Below, piece by piece: positions 26,684 through 35,326 of a stretch of DNA of 64,000 nt; position 1 is the first letter of the stretch, and every line of letters begins with the position of its first letter. Source of the DNA: Chitinophagales bacterium (lineage in GTDB: Bacteria > Bacteroidota > Bacteroidia > Chitinophagales > Chitinophagaceae); NCBI GenBank assembly GCA_015655015.1, contig JAATFV010000178.1:1-64000 (forward strand), in the 5' to 3' direction. The notes beneath the pieces are model-generated. The model saw nothing but the letters and a program-made list of their open reading frames with translations. It did not search any database and was not told where the DNA came from. Both the position numbers and the translations under genes were made by a program.

Positions 26684-28081
26684 ATGAAAAAGCAACTTTA
26701 TAAACATAAAAGAATCCTGACCTTCCTGTTATTCTTTTCCCTGCTGTCAGCCTCCTGCCGGAAACTGATCTCCATACCTGCGAATCCCCCCGATCAGATA
26801 CCCCAGGCGCGGGTATTTTCCGACAGCGGAGATATCCAGGCTGCTGTAGCAGGCATCTATGCTAACTTTAAGATTTCGGCAGGATCCGTCTCCTGGATCA
26901 ATGGCGCCATTACCGCCAGCGCGGGCATGTCTGCCGATGAGCTGCAAGGGACTTCCTCGTATGACGCCGCCGGAGCTCAATTCTACCAGGATGCCGTCCA
27001 TGTCGATAGCTCGACCACAGCCAGCATGTGGAAGCAGGCTTATTCAGACCTTTATCAGATGAATGTCTGCCTGGAAGGCATCAGGAGCACCACGGTGATC
27101 AGCGACTCCCTGAAACGTTTGCTGACAGGACAGATTAAAGTGGTCAGGGCCCTCTATTATTTCAATATGGTGAATTTATGGGGAGGCGTGCCCGTGGTGA
27201 CGAGCAGTGACTATGCGGCAAATGCCATTCTTCCTCGGGCGTCGGCGGACAGCGTTTATTCGTTGATCCAGGCAGACCTGGCGGATGCCAGATCATCCCT
27301 GACCGCCAGCTATCCTTCCGATGGCCGCGCGCGCCCCAATCTCTATACGGCAGAAGCCTTGTCTGCCAGGGTATATCTCTATCGGCAGGACTGGGACAAC
27401 GCCGCCGCTATGGCCGGCCAGGTGATCAATTCAGGCCTTTACAGCCTCGAAACAGATCCGAATAATGTTTTTTTAGACGGCAGCAATGAGGCTATCTGGC
27501 AGCTACCCGCCAATGGCCCCAGCCAGCAGACCGCAGAAGGAGCTACTTTTAATATTTCCTACACGCCAACTCCCAGTTACACGATATCGAAATATCTGCT
27601 GAACGCCTTCGAAGCAGGAGACCTGCGCCGGACAGACTGGATAAATTCCAGCAATGTCAATGGCACGATCTATCTTTATCCCTATAAATACAAGAATCAA
27701 AAGGCAACCACCACCACCACCGAAGACTACATGATCCTGCGGCTGAGCGAGCAATATCTGATCCTTGCTGAGGCTTTGGCTCATAAAAACCAGTTGGGGG
27801 ACGCTGTGACCAGCCTGAACCTGGTGCGTAGCCGGGCTACCCTCGCCGGTAGCAGCGCCGCTTCACAGGCAGATGTGTTGACAGCGGTCATGCACGAACG
27901 GCAGACAGAACTCTTTTGCGAATGGGGCAACCGCTGGTATGACCTTAAAAGGACCGGCGCCGTCGATGCCGTGCTGGGGGCAGAAAAACCCGGTATCTGG
28001 CAGCCATATGCGGCCTTGTATCCCATCCCCCAGCCAGAACGGCAGAACAATCCTTTTCTAACCCAGAACCCTAACTACTGA
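26684..28081 (+). CDS. SusD/RagB-family surface lipoprotein (block B)
   Basis: 465 residues, lipobox LLSASCRK (Cys about 25). Family hallmarks include KVVRALYYFNMVNLWGGVPVVTS, ARPNLYTAEALSARVYLYRQDW, MHERQTELFCEWGNRWYDLKRTG and YPIPQPERQNNPFLTQNPNY at the C-terminus. It begins 39 bp after SusC and ends 26 bp before the ATPase gene, so the ABC genes probably share its transcript. Confidence 0.96.
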   Translation: MKKQLYKHKRILTFLLFFSLLSASCRKLISIPANPPDQIPQARVFSDSGDIQAAVAGIYANFKISAGSVSWINGAITASAGMSADELQGTSSYDAAGAQFYQDAVHVDSSTTASMWKQAYSDLYQMNVCLEGIRSTTVISDSLKRLLTGQIKVVRALYYFNMVNLWGGVPVVTSSDYAANAILPRASADSVYSLIQADLADARSSLTASYPSDGRARPNLYTAEALSARVYLYRQDWDNAAAMAGQVINSGLYSLETDPNNVFLDGSNEAIWQLPANGPSQQTAEGATFNISYTPTPSYTISKYLLNAFEAGDLRRTDWINSSNVNGTIYLYPYKYKNQKATTTTTEDYMILRLSEQYLILAEALAHKNQLGDAVTSLNLVRSRATLAGSSAASQADVLTAVMHERQTELFCEWGNRWYDLKRTGAVDAVLGAEKPGIWQPYAALYPIPQPERQNNPFLTQNPNY

Positions 28082-28107
28082 GTTACGCTATTTTCAAACA
28101 ATAATAC

Positions 28108-29058
28108 ATGCAAGAACAGACCGTTCAGGAACCAATCGTAAGAATTGAGCACTTGTCCCATAGATACAGTAACAACTGGGCCATACGCGACATCAACATG
28201 GTGATTAATCAGACAGGCATCGTCGGATTGCTGGGCTCCAACGGAGCCGGTAAATCGACGACGATGAATATCCTCTGCGGGGTGCTGAACCAGACAGAAG
28301 GATCCGTCTACATCGACGGCATCGACCTGCGGAAAGAGCCGGAGCGGGCCAAACAGCAGATCGGATTTCTGCCGCAGACGCCGCCCCTGTATATGGACTT
28401 TACGGTGGACGAATATCTGACGAACTGCGCCTACCTCCGATCGATGGAAAAGCCGGACGTGCCTGCCGCCCTGGAAGAGGCAAAGGAACGCTGCGGCATA
28501 ACGCATTTCAGCAAACGGCTGATCCGGAATCTATCCGGCGGCTACCGCCAGCGCGTAGGCATCGCGCAGGCCATCATCCATCATCCGAAACTGGTGGTGC
28601 TGGACGAGCCCACCAACGGCCTCGACCCCAACCAGATCATCGAGGTGAGGAGCCTGATAAAGGAAATAGCGACGGCCCATGCCGTGATCTTCTCCACGCA
28701 TATCCTGTCCGAAGTACAGGTGTTGTGCAGAGACATCCAGATGATAGAAGGAGGAAGGATCGTATTCTCCGATACGATGGACGCCTTTAATAACTACGTG
28801 GCGCCGCACACCGTCCTGGCTTTCATGGAAGAACCTCCGGCTGTGGAGGAACTGTTGAAGATAGAGGGAGTGGTCAACGCGGATTTCCTCACAGAACGCC
28901 AGGTGCGTCTTTATTTCAGCGGCGAAAGGACCGTCGCGGAAAAGATCATAGCGGCCAGCATACAAGGTGGCTGGCGCCTGCAGGAGATCAACCTGGAAAA
29001 AAGCTCGCTCGACGAAATATTTGCGGAATTATCCAATAAAAAAGGAAGTAAAAAATAA
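28108..29058 (+). CDS. ABC transporter ATP-binding protein, GldA-like
   Basis: 316 residues with Walker A GSNGAGKST, signature LSGGYRQRVGIAQAI, Walker B VVLDEPTNGLDPNQI and the H-loop STHIL. The C-terminal 90 residues form the extra domain seen in GldA/CcmA/NatA-type ATPases. It ends 6 bp before the start of the permease gene, so the pair forms one transporter. GldA proper acts in gliding and type IX secretion; this copy sits in a SusCD operon and is more likely a paralogue with its own substrate. Confidence 0.93.
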   Translation: MQEQTVQEPIVRIEHLSHRYSNNWAIRDINMVINQTGIVGLLGSNGAGKSTTMNILCGVLNQTEGSVYIDGIDLRKEPERAKQQIGFLPQTPPLYMDFTVDEYLTNCAYLRSMEKPDVPAALEEAKERCGITHFSKRLIRNLSGGYRQRVGIAQAIIHHPKLVVLDEPTNGLDPNQIIEVRSLIKEIATAHAVIFSTHILSEVQVLCRDIQMIEGGRIVFSDTMDAFNNYVAPHTVLAFMEEPPAVEELLKIEGVVNADFLTERQVRLYFSGERTVAEKIIAASIQGGWRLQEINLEKSSLDEIFAELSNKKGSKK

Positions 29059-29064
29059 TTTTTG

Positions 29065-31365
29065 ATGAAAAAGACTTTACGGATCGCGCGGATCGAGCTC
29101 AGTACCCTGTTCTTTTCCCCTATTGCCTGGTTTTTATTGATCGTGCTGATGGTCCAGGTGGCCCTGAGCTATACCACCATGATGGAATGGATGGAAGAAT
29201 CCAAACAGCTGAATGGCAGCTTCGGAGCCCTGACCGCCACGATCTTCGCAGGTTCTTTCGGATCAGGCGTATTTTCAGGGATCCTCAGCAAGTTATACCT
29301 GTATATTCCATTGATCACTATGGGCCTGATGAGCCGGGAGATCAGCAGCGGAACGATCAAGCTCTTGTATTCCTCCCCGATAAAAGTGCGTGAGATCATT
29401 TATGGCAAATTCGTCGCCATGATGGTGTACAACTTATTGCTGATAGGAGTATTGTTATTGTTCGTAATCGCAGGCATCATCACGGTGCCGCACCTGGATT
29501 ATGGCCTGACCTTATCCGGCCTCCTGGGGATCTACCTGCTGTTATGCGCCTATTCAGCCATCGGACTGTTTATGTCCTGCCTGACGGCTTACCAGGTAGT
29601 GGCTGCCATCAGCACATTCGTTATTTTCGCGTTCCTGAGCTATATCGGGACGATGTGGCAGGAGATCGATTTCGTAAGGGACCTTACCTATTCCCTTGCT
29701 ATGACAGGCCGTGCCGAAAAAATGATCGGCGGACTTATTACGACAAAGGATCTGGCCTATTTCGGAGTGATCATCTATATTTTCCTGGGACTTTCCATTC
29801 TTAAATTAAGATCGACGAGAGAGTCCCGCCCTATCCTTATCCGCATAGGACAATATACTTTTGTCGTCGTTTCCGCTATAATGATCGGTTATCTCACCTC
29901 CCGGCCGGGTTTCATCGGTTACTGTGACGCTACTGCCACGAAATCAAATACCCTGAGCGAAAATACCCAGCAAATAATAAAAGGGATGGGTTATGATCCT
30001 ATAGAAGTGACCACTTATATCAATTTCCTGGACAGGACTTACGGATACGATCAGCCGAGTCAGCGAAATGCGGATATGGACCGGTGGGAGGCTTATGTAC
30101 GGTTCAAATCCAATATCAAATTCAAGTATGTCTATTATTATGACAGCGTCCTGTCCGAATCCAATTTCTATAAATGGACCAAGGGCAAGACCAATAAAGA
30201 GATCGTCGAAATGCGGACGAAGGCCTATAAAATGGATATACATACCCTGATGACACCGGAGGAGATCAGGCCGCTCATCGATCTGCGGCCGGAGGATAAC
30301 AGGCTGGTGATGAAATTAAAATACAAGGACAGGTCCACTTTCCTGCGCGTCTTTAATGACATGGAATTCTGGCCCGGAGAAACGGAAGTGGATGCGGCCT
30401 TCAAACGCATGACCGTTAAGCTGCCGAAGATCGCCTTCCTCGACGGAGGGTTCGAACGCAGCATCTATAAGGCAGGCGACAGGGATTATAAGACCCTTAC
30501 CAACCAGAAGTCTTTCCGGTATGCCCTGATCAACCAGGGTTTTGATGTGGATACGGTGAATGCAGAGAACAGGGATATCCCTACCGATATCGCAGCGCTG
30601 GTGATCGGTGATCCCAAAACAAATTTCAGCCCCCAGGCCCTGGCCAGGATCCAGCAATACATAGACGGGGGCGGTAACCTGCTGATTGCCGGCGAGCCGG
30701 GCAAACAGTCGGTCCTCAACCCGTTGTTAAAGGGCCTTGGCGTACAATTGATGGATGGCGCCATCGTACAGCGCAGCAGGGATTATTCTCCCAACCTGGT
30801 ATTACCCTACCTCACCAGCACGGGTGCGGGTCTGTCTAAAAGAATGGACTTTGATTTCCAGGACAGCGTCCGGATGTCCATGCCATCCGTTGCAGGATTG
30901 ACCTATGACAGCAGTGCACCCTATTCGATCAGGCCCCTGCTGGTGACTGATGAAAAGGTGAGCTGGAATAAAAAAGGCGCGTTTGCGCTGGATTCTGCTG
31001 AAGTGGCCTATTCTCCCGCAGAAGGTGACGAGAAAAGGGCCATTCCTACCGCACTGGCTTTGACGCGGAAAGTGGGCGGCAGAGAGCAGCGCATCGTCGT
31101 GATGGGGGATGCCGACATCTTGAGCAATTCGGAGCTGGGAAGGAACAATGTGAGAAACGACAACTTCCATTTTAATACGGCCTTATTCGGATGGTTTGCC
31201 AATGGGGAGTTCCCGATAGAAACGACCCGGCCAAGGTCGAAGGACAATCATTTGATCCTGAATGCCCTGGGCGTAAATATTCTAAAAGCGCTGTTCTTAT
31301 GGATCCTGCCCGGCCTGATACTGATAGGCGGGGCCATCTTTCTGATCAGACGTAAAAGAAAATAA
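29065..31365 (+). CDS. GldF-GldG fusion-like ABC permease with auxiliary domain
   Basis: 766 residues. The N-terminal half has six membrane segments of ABC-2 type (about 17-240, with SREISSGTIKLLYSSPIKVREIIYGK). After a seventh helix comes a large periplasmic ABC_transp_aux (GldG-like) domain (about 290-720, with YIDGGGNLLIAGEPGKQ and RIVVMGDADILSN), and a last helix (LFLWILPGLILIGGAIFLI) closes the protein. In gliding Flavobacteria these parts are two proteins, GldF and GldG; here they are one chain. The start is the ATG at 29065; the tracked frame begins one codon earlier at TTG. Confidence 0.92.
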   Translation: MKKTLRIARIELSTLFFSPIAWFLLIVLMVQVALSYTTMMEWMEESKQLNGSFGALTATIFAGSFGSGVFSGILSKLYLYIPLITMGLMSREISSGTIKLLYSSPIKVREIIYGKFVAMMVYNLLLIGVLLLFVIAGIITVPHLDYGLTLSGLLGIYLLLCAYSAIGLFMSCLTAYQVVAAISTFVIFAFLSYIGTMWQEIDFVRDLTYSLAMTGRAEKMIGGLITTKDLAYFGVIIYIFLGLSILKLRSTRESRPILIRIGQYTFVVVSAIMIGYLTSRPGFIGYCDATATKSNTLSENTQQIIKGMGYDPIEVTTYINFLDRTYGYDQPSQRNADMDRWEAYVRFKSNIKFKYVYYYDSVLSESNFYKWTKGKTNKEIVEMRTKAYKMDIHTLMTPEEIRPLIDLRPEDNRLVMKLKYKDRSTFLRVFNDMEFWPGETEVDAAFKRMTVKLPKIAFLDGGFERSIYKAGDRDYKTLTNQKSFRYALINQGFDVDTVNAENRDIPTDIAALVIGDPKTNFSPQALARIQQYIDGGGNLLIAGEPGKQSVLNPLLKGLGVQLMDGAIVQRSRDYSPNLVLPYLTSTGAGLSKRMDFDFQDSVRMSMPSVAGLTYDSSAPYSIRPLLVTDEKVSWNKKGAFALDSAEVAYSPAEGDEKRAIPTALALTRKVGGREQRIVVMGDADILSNSELGRNNVRNDNFHFNTALFGWFANGEFPIETTRPRSKDNHLILNALGVNILKALFLWILPGLILIGGAIFLIRRKRK

Positions 31366-31394
31366 TAATAATCTGTACCCTTATCTTAACCCAT

Positions 31395-31431
31395 TAGCCT
31401 GATTTTGCCAATACCTGGTAAAATCAGGCTA
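31395..31431. terminator. Bidirectional hairpin terminator
   Basis: TAGCCTGATTTT (31395-31406) pairs perfectly with AAAATCAGGCTA (31420-31431), and the inner GCC/GGT can extend the stem to about 15 bp. It lies 29 bp after the permease stop, is followed by ATTTT on the plus strand, and overlaps the stop codon of the convergent nuclease gene. Confidence 0.75.
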
Positions 31432-32328
31432 TTTTCCCGCATCCTTTTTGTTCTCCAGCACACTCCGGACCGTGTTCGGAATATTCGACAGCAAAGTATA
31501 GCCCGTGGCATTCTCGATGTCCTTCACAGCGCAGATATACAAGGTCCAGTCCGAACTGATCGTATTGATATTGGGCGTATTAACGGCGATGACCCTCGTG
31601 CTGGTATCGATCCTGCTGAGATCATTATTGCCATTGGGGAGGACTACAATGACCTTCCAGATATTGGAGGGCACGATGACCTTGCCGGCATCTACGGAGC
31701 TGGCAGTCCCGTTGGAGCCTGTTCCTCCGGCACCGTAACTGCCCATAATGACGTAGATCTCGTCTCCGGCCTTCACGAGAGAACGGCCATATGCTTCCAG
31801 GTTACCCCATGTCTGCTGATTGTTATGCGGGGCCTGAGGGATCATATTGTCCATGAGGAAAGTAGCCTGGTTAGCAGCCGTACTGCTGGTCCTGTCTCCG
31901 GAGGGACAGTTATGCCCCCGATCGAATCCCGAACCTGAATAGCCATTGGCAGGAACTTCATACCATCCTGCGGGAAGATTGCTATCGGGCCTGAAGTCAT
32001 TGGAGCGGTCTATGGAACCGAGCGAAGTATCGCCTACATACCAGCTCACCCAGTTTGGTTCGTTCCTGTCCCGGTTATAAGATTCAATATAATATCCCTG
32101 ATTGTAAAGATAGTTGTCGGCATTGGAGGTATCGGCGGTAGCCCCGCTGGGATTGCCCAGGAGAAGATTGGAATTGTCAGCGAACAACGTGCTGTCGGTC
32201 CTGGCTGTCCCCGGTGCGGCAGGAACTTTTCCTGTCGATGGTTTGCCTGGCGCAATCACCTTTCTGGCGCAGGAGCCAAAGATTAGCAGGATGATCATGG
32301 GGGCGAGGAACAGACGTTGGTTTCGCAT
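31429..32328 (-). CDS. DNA/RNA non-specific endonuclease, secreted lipoprotein
   Basis: 299 residues with lipobox IFGSCARK (Cys20), so it is exported. The NUC1/Endonuclease_NS active site appears as SGFDRGHNCPSGDRT (catalytic His139 in DRGH), followed by the metal-site region MDNMIPQAPHNNQQTWGNLE. The first 65 residues after the lipobox are Pro/Ser/Thr-rich and form a linker. It probably degrades extracellular nucleic acid for nutrition. It is transcribed toward the block B permease and has its own hairpin upstream. Confidence 0.93.
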   Translation of the reverse strand: MRNQRLFLAPMIILLIFGSCARKVIAPGKPSTGKVPAAPGTARTDSTLFADNSNLLLGNPSGATADTSNADNYLYNQGYYIESYNRDRNEPNWVSWYVGDTSLGSIDRSNDFRPDSNLPAGWYEVPANGYSGSGFDRGHNCPSGDRTSSTAANQATFLMDNMIPQAPHNNQQTWGNLEAYGRSLVKAGDEIYVIMGSYGAGGTGSNGTASSVDAGKVIVPSNIWKVIVVLPNGNNDLSRIDTSTRVIAVNTPNINTISSDWTLYICAVKDIENATGYTLLSNIPNTVRSVLENKKDAGK

Positions 32329-32341
32329 GGTCTAAATTTAA

Positions 32342-32379
32342 CGTAAAGTCCGCAGGCATTTTTGTCTGCGGACTTTACG
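32342..32379 (-). terminator. Hairpin terminator of the GlxA-type regulator gene
   Basis: CGTAAAGTCCGCAG (32342-32355) pairs perfectly with CTGCGGACTTTACG (32366-32379), a 14-bp stem with a short loop. It lies between the regulator stop and the nuclease start, both on the minus strand. The T run on the minus-strand side is weak. Confidence 0.65.
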
Positions 32380-32435
32380 ATTTTATTACTTTTTCACGCT
32401 GACTTCGCCGGCGTCGCGCTTAACGTCGGCATCGA

Positions 32436-33425
32436 TTACGCTTTCCCGGCCCGGTAAGCCCCATGAAATTTTTCCCGGTAGCTGGTAGGCGTCATGCCTA
32501 CCGTCTTCCGGAAGACTTTCCGGAAAGCCTTCGGATCGTTATACCCGGAATTCAGCATGACTTCCGTCATTTGCTGATTGGTCTGCTCCAGCAGTTTTTT
32601 CGCTGCCTCTACCCTTGTTTTTTGCAGGTATTCTATCGGCGTAATACCGATCACCTGTTTGAACCTTCTCACGATATTTCTGCGGCTGGCAGGAACGTCT
32701 TTGATCATCTCTTCGATCGTTTCCGCTTCGTGATAGGCTGCCGCTATTTTCTGCTGCGCCATGGCTACCAGCTCATCCCGGTGGTTTTGTGTTGGAACAA
32801 AAGTGGCGAAATAGGATTGCTGCTCCCTGTCCATGTCGATGGCAAATATTTTGGCGGTCCTTACCGCAATCTCCTTGCCACACCGCTGTTCTATCAGGTG
32901 CAGCATCAAGTGAAATCCGGAAGTAGCTCCTCCACTCGTATAAAGCCCGCTCTCGCCCGTAACGATCCGGTCAGGCTGTAGCTTAACAGCAGGGAAGGCG
33001 GAAGCAAAGGCAGGACAGGCATCGATATGGGTAGTGGCTGTTTTGCCATCCAGCAGACCGGTAGCGCCCAATAAAAAGGCCCCGGTGCAATAACTGGCGA
33101 TTTCGGACCCGGCCCGGAACTGCTGTTGCAGCCAGGGAATATATTCCCGGTTTTCGGCCAGGGTCTTTTGCATGTCATTGGTCGTGAAGGCGGGAATGAA
33201 GATCAGGTCCTGCCTGGGCTGATCCCGGATAAGCTGTGGTTTATATCCGGGAAATCCATTCGACTCTTCCTGTTTCATTCCGCTGGTACACAAGATCTTG
33301 ATAGAGAAGGGGGCTTCCTGTTCCTGCTCCGTATAAAATCTGTTCACCGTTTCGAAAACATCCAGAATGGCCGCTACGCTTAATAAGCGGTATTTCCGGG
33401 TCAGCAAAATACCTAATTGTATCAT
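32436..33425 (-). CDS. GlxA/FtrA-type transcriptional regulator (DJ-1/PfpI plus AraC domains)
   Basis: 329 residues: a DJ-1/PfpI-like N-terminal domain (about 1-190), with the nucleophile-elbow region EIASYCTGAFLLG and LYTSGGATSGFHLMLHLIE, followed by an AraC helix-turn-helix domain (about 225-320, with PASRRNIVRRFKQVIGITPIEYLQKTR and LNSGYNDPKAFRKVFRKTVGMTPTSYR). This is a known fusion regulator class; the effector is unknown. It is monocistronic and closed by the 32342-32379 hairpin. Confidence 0.92.
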   Translation of the reverse strand: MIQLGILLTRKYRLLSVAAILDVFETVNRFYTEQEQEAPFSIKILCTSGMKQEESNGFPGYKPQLIRDQPRQDLIFIPAFTTNDMQKTLAENREYIPWLQQQFRAGSEIASYCTGAFLLGATGLLDGKTATTHIDACPAFASAFPAVKLQPDRIVTGESGLYTSGGATSGFHLMLHLIEQRCGKEIAVRTAKIFAIDMDREQQSYFATFVPTQNHRDELVAMAQQKIAAAYHEAETIEEMIKDVPASRRNIVRRFKQVIGITPIEYLQKTRVEAAKKLLEQTNQQMTEVMLNSGYNDPKAFRKVFRKTVGMTPTSYREKFHGAYRAGKA

Positions 33426-33619
33426 TCGCAGTGTTTTTCAGTATATAAGGTTAAACTGATCTAAAGGTATAAATTTTGTCCTGAATACCCCTCAGGATTG
33501 ACGTTAATTGCCGCTCAGTTGTATAGGTATGGCCGGTATCTTAGTAGCAGGAAAGGCAGGTACAGCGCTAACACAGTTTCAATCTCAACCAATAAAAATA
33601 AAAAAAAAACCTCGAATCA

Positions 33620-33721
33620 ATGGGGCAATCCCTGACACCCGGCAACAATATCAGCCTGGCCGTCAGCCCCGACAGCGAAGCCGAAGCCGCCAGGATATTC
33701 AATGGCCTTTCACTTGGATAA
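33620..33721 (+). pseudogene. Relic of a VOC/PhnB-like protein
   Basis: A 33-codon frame reads MGQSLTPGNNISLAVSPDSE and continues to ARIFNGLSLG before a stop. This resembles the middle segment of PhnB-like glyoxalase-fold proteins (TQGNNxSLxV then EEADRLFNALSEGG), which should continue for about 50 more residues. Both flanks are missing. The remainder of 33426-33728 contains nothing else recognisable. Confidence 0.45.
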
Positions 33722-33728
33722 GGCGGAA

Positions 33729-34046
33729 TTATTTAAATACCTTGTTCAGGATTTGATTGGTCTGCTTCATGGTGGCCGTCAATTCGCCGAAATCTTCCGG
33801 GCCGGCAGGCTCTCTGGCAGGTTTCGGCGTTTTTTCTTCCTGCCGGAGTGCATTCTCCTGCCGGAGTGCAGGATCCCTGCGCCATTCCAACAGTCCGTAG
33901 ATACAAAAGATCCCCGTCTCCGTTAACAATCCGGCCGTCAGGGCTGTATCCCCAAAATCTTTATGTTCCAGTTTGCCCCAGGCTCCGAATACTACGATCG
34001 CAGCCCCGAATGAATACGCGGTGTTGATGATTTTTTGCAGGCGCAT
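33729..34046 (-). CDS. Short GldL-like membrane protein
   Basis: 105 residues. Two membrane helices, AYSFGAAIVVFGAWGKL and GLLTETGIFCIYGLLEW, match the helices of the gliding/T9SS motor protein GldL (GFGAAIVIxGALFKIxHWPGA, then GLxTEAxIF), including the conserved acidic residue in the second helix. The long cytoplasmic part of true GldL is missing: after the helices there is a short charged tail with a duplicated ALRQE. It may be a stripped-down stator-like protein. It lies 37 bp after the PadR-associated membrane gene on the same strand. Confidence 0.6.
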   Translation of the reverse strand: MRLQKIINTAYSFGAAIVVFGAWGKLEHKDFGDTALTAGLLTETGIFCIYGLLEWRRDPALRQENALRQEEKTPKPAREPAGPEDFGELTATMKQTNQILNKVFK

Positions 34047-34083
34047 ATGTTGAAGTTTAGTGTAGTACAGGGTCGATAAGCGA

Positions 34084-34908
34084 TTAATTTATTCGTTTTG
34101 CCAGGAACCTGTCTCCCGGAGTAGCCCTGTCTGCCGGAACGGCAGACGGGCGTTCAAGCGTGACAGGATGTTTCTCCGATCGCAGCGGCCTCAGGTTGGT
34201 GAACGTAAATTGGATACCGATAAAAGCAACCAGAAAAATGGAAATAACGATCGTATTCGTTTTTGTTTCCGGCTTGCGGATTCCCGAGAAAAAATAGGCG
34301 GGAATGAAAATAAAAAGCGCAATGGCGAGACCCGTAAGCCAGAGGCCGAGCCAGATAATATCCATATGAGGCCAGGGGGAACCCAGAAATTTTGGCCAGC
34401 CGGGGCTCAGCCACTTCAGGAGCATGCAAAAGAAATACAATAACCCGGCGATGACGCCGCTTACCAGGATCAGCCTGTCCCGGCTGGCAATTTTTTCTTT
34501 GATCTTTACAAATACGATCAGAGGAATAAACAAGAAGACAAAAGACACAAAAGCCAGAAATAACAGAAAATCAGTAAGATGAGATTCCATGACTTTACAG
34601 AAAGAGCCGCCCGCAAAGGCTGCGATGGAGAATGTTCCGCTGATGATCATTGCTTTTTTCATGGGATGATTGTTTGTAAGCGTTAAAAGATATAAGGTTT
34701 CCTCTTCTATTTCACGTAACTCGTTTTTATAAAAATCTTTGATAACAGAGGAATAGAAATTTTCGAAATCCCCGTCTTCTTCCAGGTTGTGCTCGATAAG
34801 GATGCATATGTGATCCAGGAGATTTTGCTGCAGGCTCTCCAGCTTAATGCCGCGACTGCGGATGTCATTAAGGATAAAATCCATCTCTTGCTCATTGATA
34901 ATGTACAT
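34084..34908 (-). CDS. PadR-associated membrane protein with N-terminal helical domain
   Basis: 274 residues. The N-terminal 75 residues form a helical cytoplasmic domain (LESLQQNLLDHICILIEHNLEEDGDFENFYSSV) similar to the HAAS-type domains encoded next to PadR regulators in this phylum. Five hydrophobic segments follow (about 83-103, 111-132, 145-164, 183-203 and 221-240), then a polar tail. The start codon directly follows the padR stop, so the two are co-translated. The known theme is signalling from a membrane protein to PadR; the signal is unknown. A perfect 8-bp hairpin lies in the last part of the gene (34129-34147). Confidence 0.75.
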   Translation of the reverse strand: MYIINEQEMDFILNDIRSRGIKLESLQQNLLDHICILIEHNLEEDGDFENFYSSVIKDFYKNELREIEEETLYLLTLTNNHPMKKAMIISGTFSIAAFAGGSFCKVMESHLTDFLLFLAFVSFVFLFIPLIVFVKIKEKIASRDRLILVSGVIAGLLYFFCMLLKWLSPGWPKFLGSPWPHMDIIWLGLWLTGLAIALFIFIPAYFFSGIRKPETKTNTIVISIFLVAFIGIQFTFTNLRPLRSEKHPVTLERPSAVPADRATPGDRFLAKRIN

Positions 34909-35250
34909 TCACACCGTTTTTGGTTTTATACCTAACAAAAAGACCATCGTATCCATAAAATCGGCCAGCTCCTTCACCTTTTCTTTCGTCTTTGCCTTCC
35001 CGGCCGGACTTAAACTATAATACTTCCGTATCCGTTTCCCTATATATTCGATTTCCGTGGTGACCAATCCATCATGTTCCAGCGCATGGAGGGTAGGATA
35101 TAGGGACCCTTCTGTGATCTGGATTTTGTCAAGCGTTAATTCCTTTACTTTCTGAGTAATCTCATAACCATACATTTTCTTATTATCGGCTAATAACTTT
35201 AATACAATGGTCTTAAGGGTCCCCTTTACTAATTCGGAAGAATAATTCAT
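34909..35250 (-). CDS. PadR-family transcriptional regulator
   Basis: 113 residues from the ATG at 35250 (MNYSSELVKGTLKTIVLKLL); the tracked frame at 35304 begins upstream of the promoter and is rejected. The winged-helix signature KKMYGYEITQKVKEL with ITEGSLYPTLHALEHDGLVTTE identifies PadR. The C-terminal helix (KTKEKVKELADFMDTMVFLL) serves dimerisation. It heads a three-gene minus-strand unit with the membrane protein and the GldL-like protein, under a promoter carrying an inverted repeat. Confidence 0.93.
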   Translation of the reverse strand: MNYSSELVKGTLKTIVLKLLADNKKMYGYEITQKVKELTLDKIQITEGSLYPTLHALEHDGLVTTEIEYIGKRIRKYYSLSPAGKAKTKEKVKELADFMDTMVFLLGIKPKTV

Positions 35251-35262
35251 AATGGTAAAATT

Positions 35263-35305
35263 AATGCATTGGTCAAATATACATAGTATTCCAATGTATT
35301 GCAAA
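35263..35305 (-). promoter_or_regulatory. padR promoter with embedded inverted repeat
   Basis: Minus-strand TTTG (35305-35302), a 20-bp spacer and TATATTTG (35281-35274) form a perfect Bacteroidota promoter about 24 bp upstream of the padR ATG. An inverted repeat, AATGCATTGG (35263-35272) and CCAATGTATT (35291-35300) with one mismatch, puts one arm in the spacer and the other over the start site. It is a likely autoregulatory operator. Confidence 0.7.
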
Positions 35306-35326
35306 GTTATATGTGATTTTTTTTTG

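Noticed and set aside
33508-33756. 82-residue plus-strand ORF upstream of the GldL-like gene end
   Set aside because: Basic low-similarity frame that overlaps the GldL-like gene; the VOC-like relic is in another frame of the same strand.
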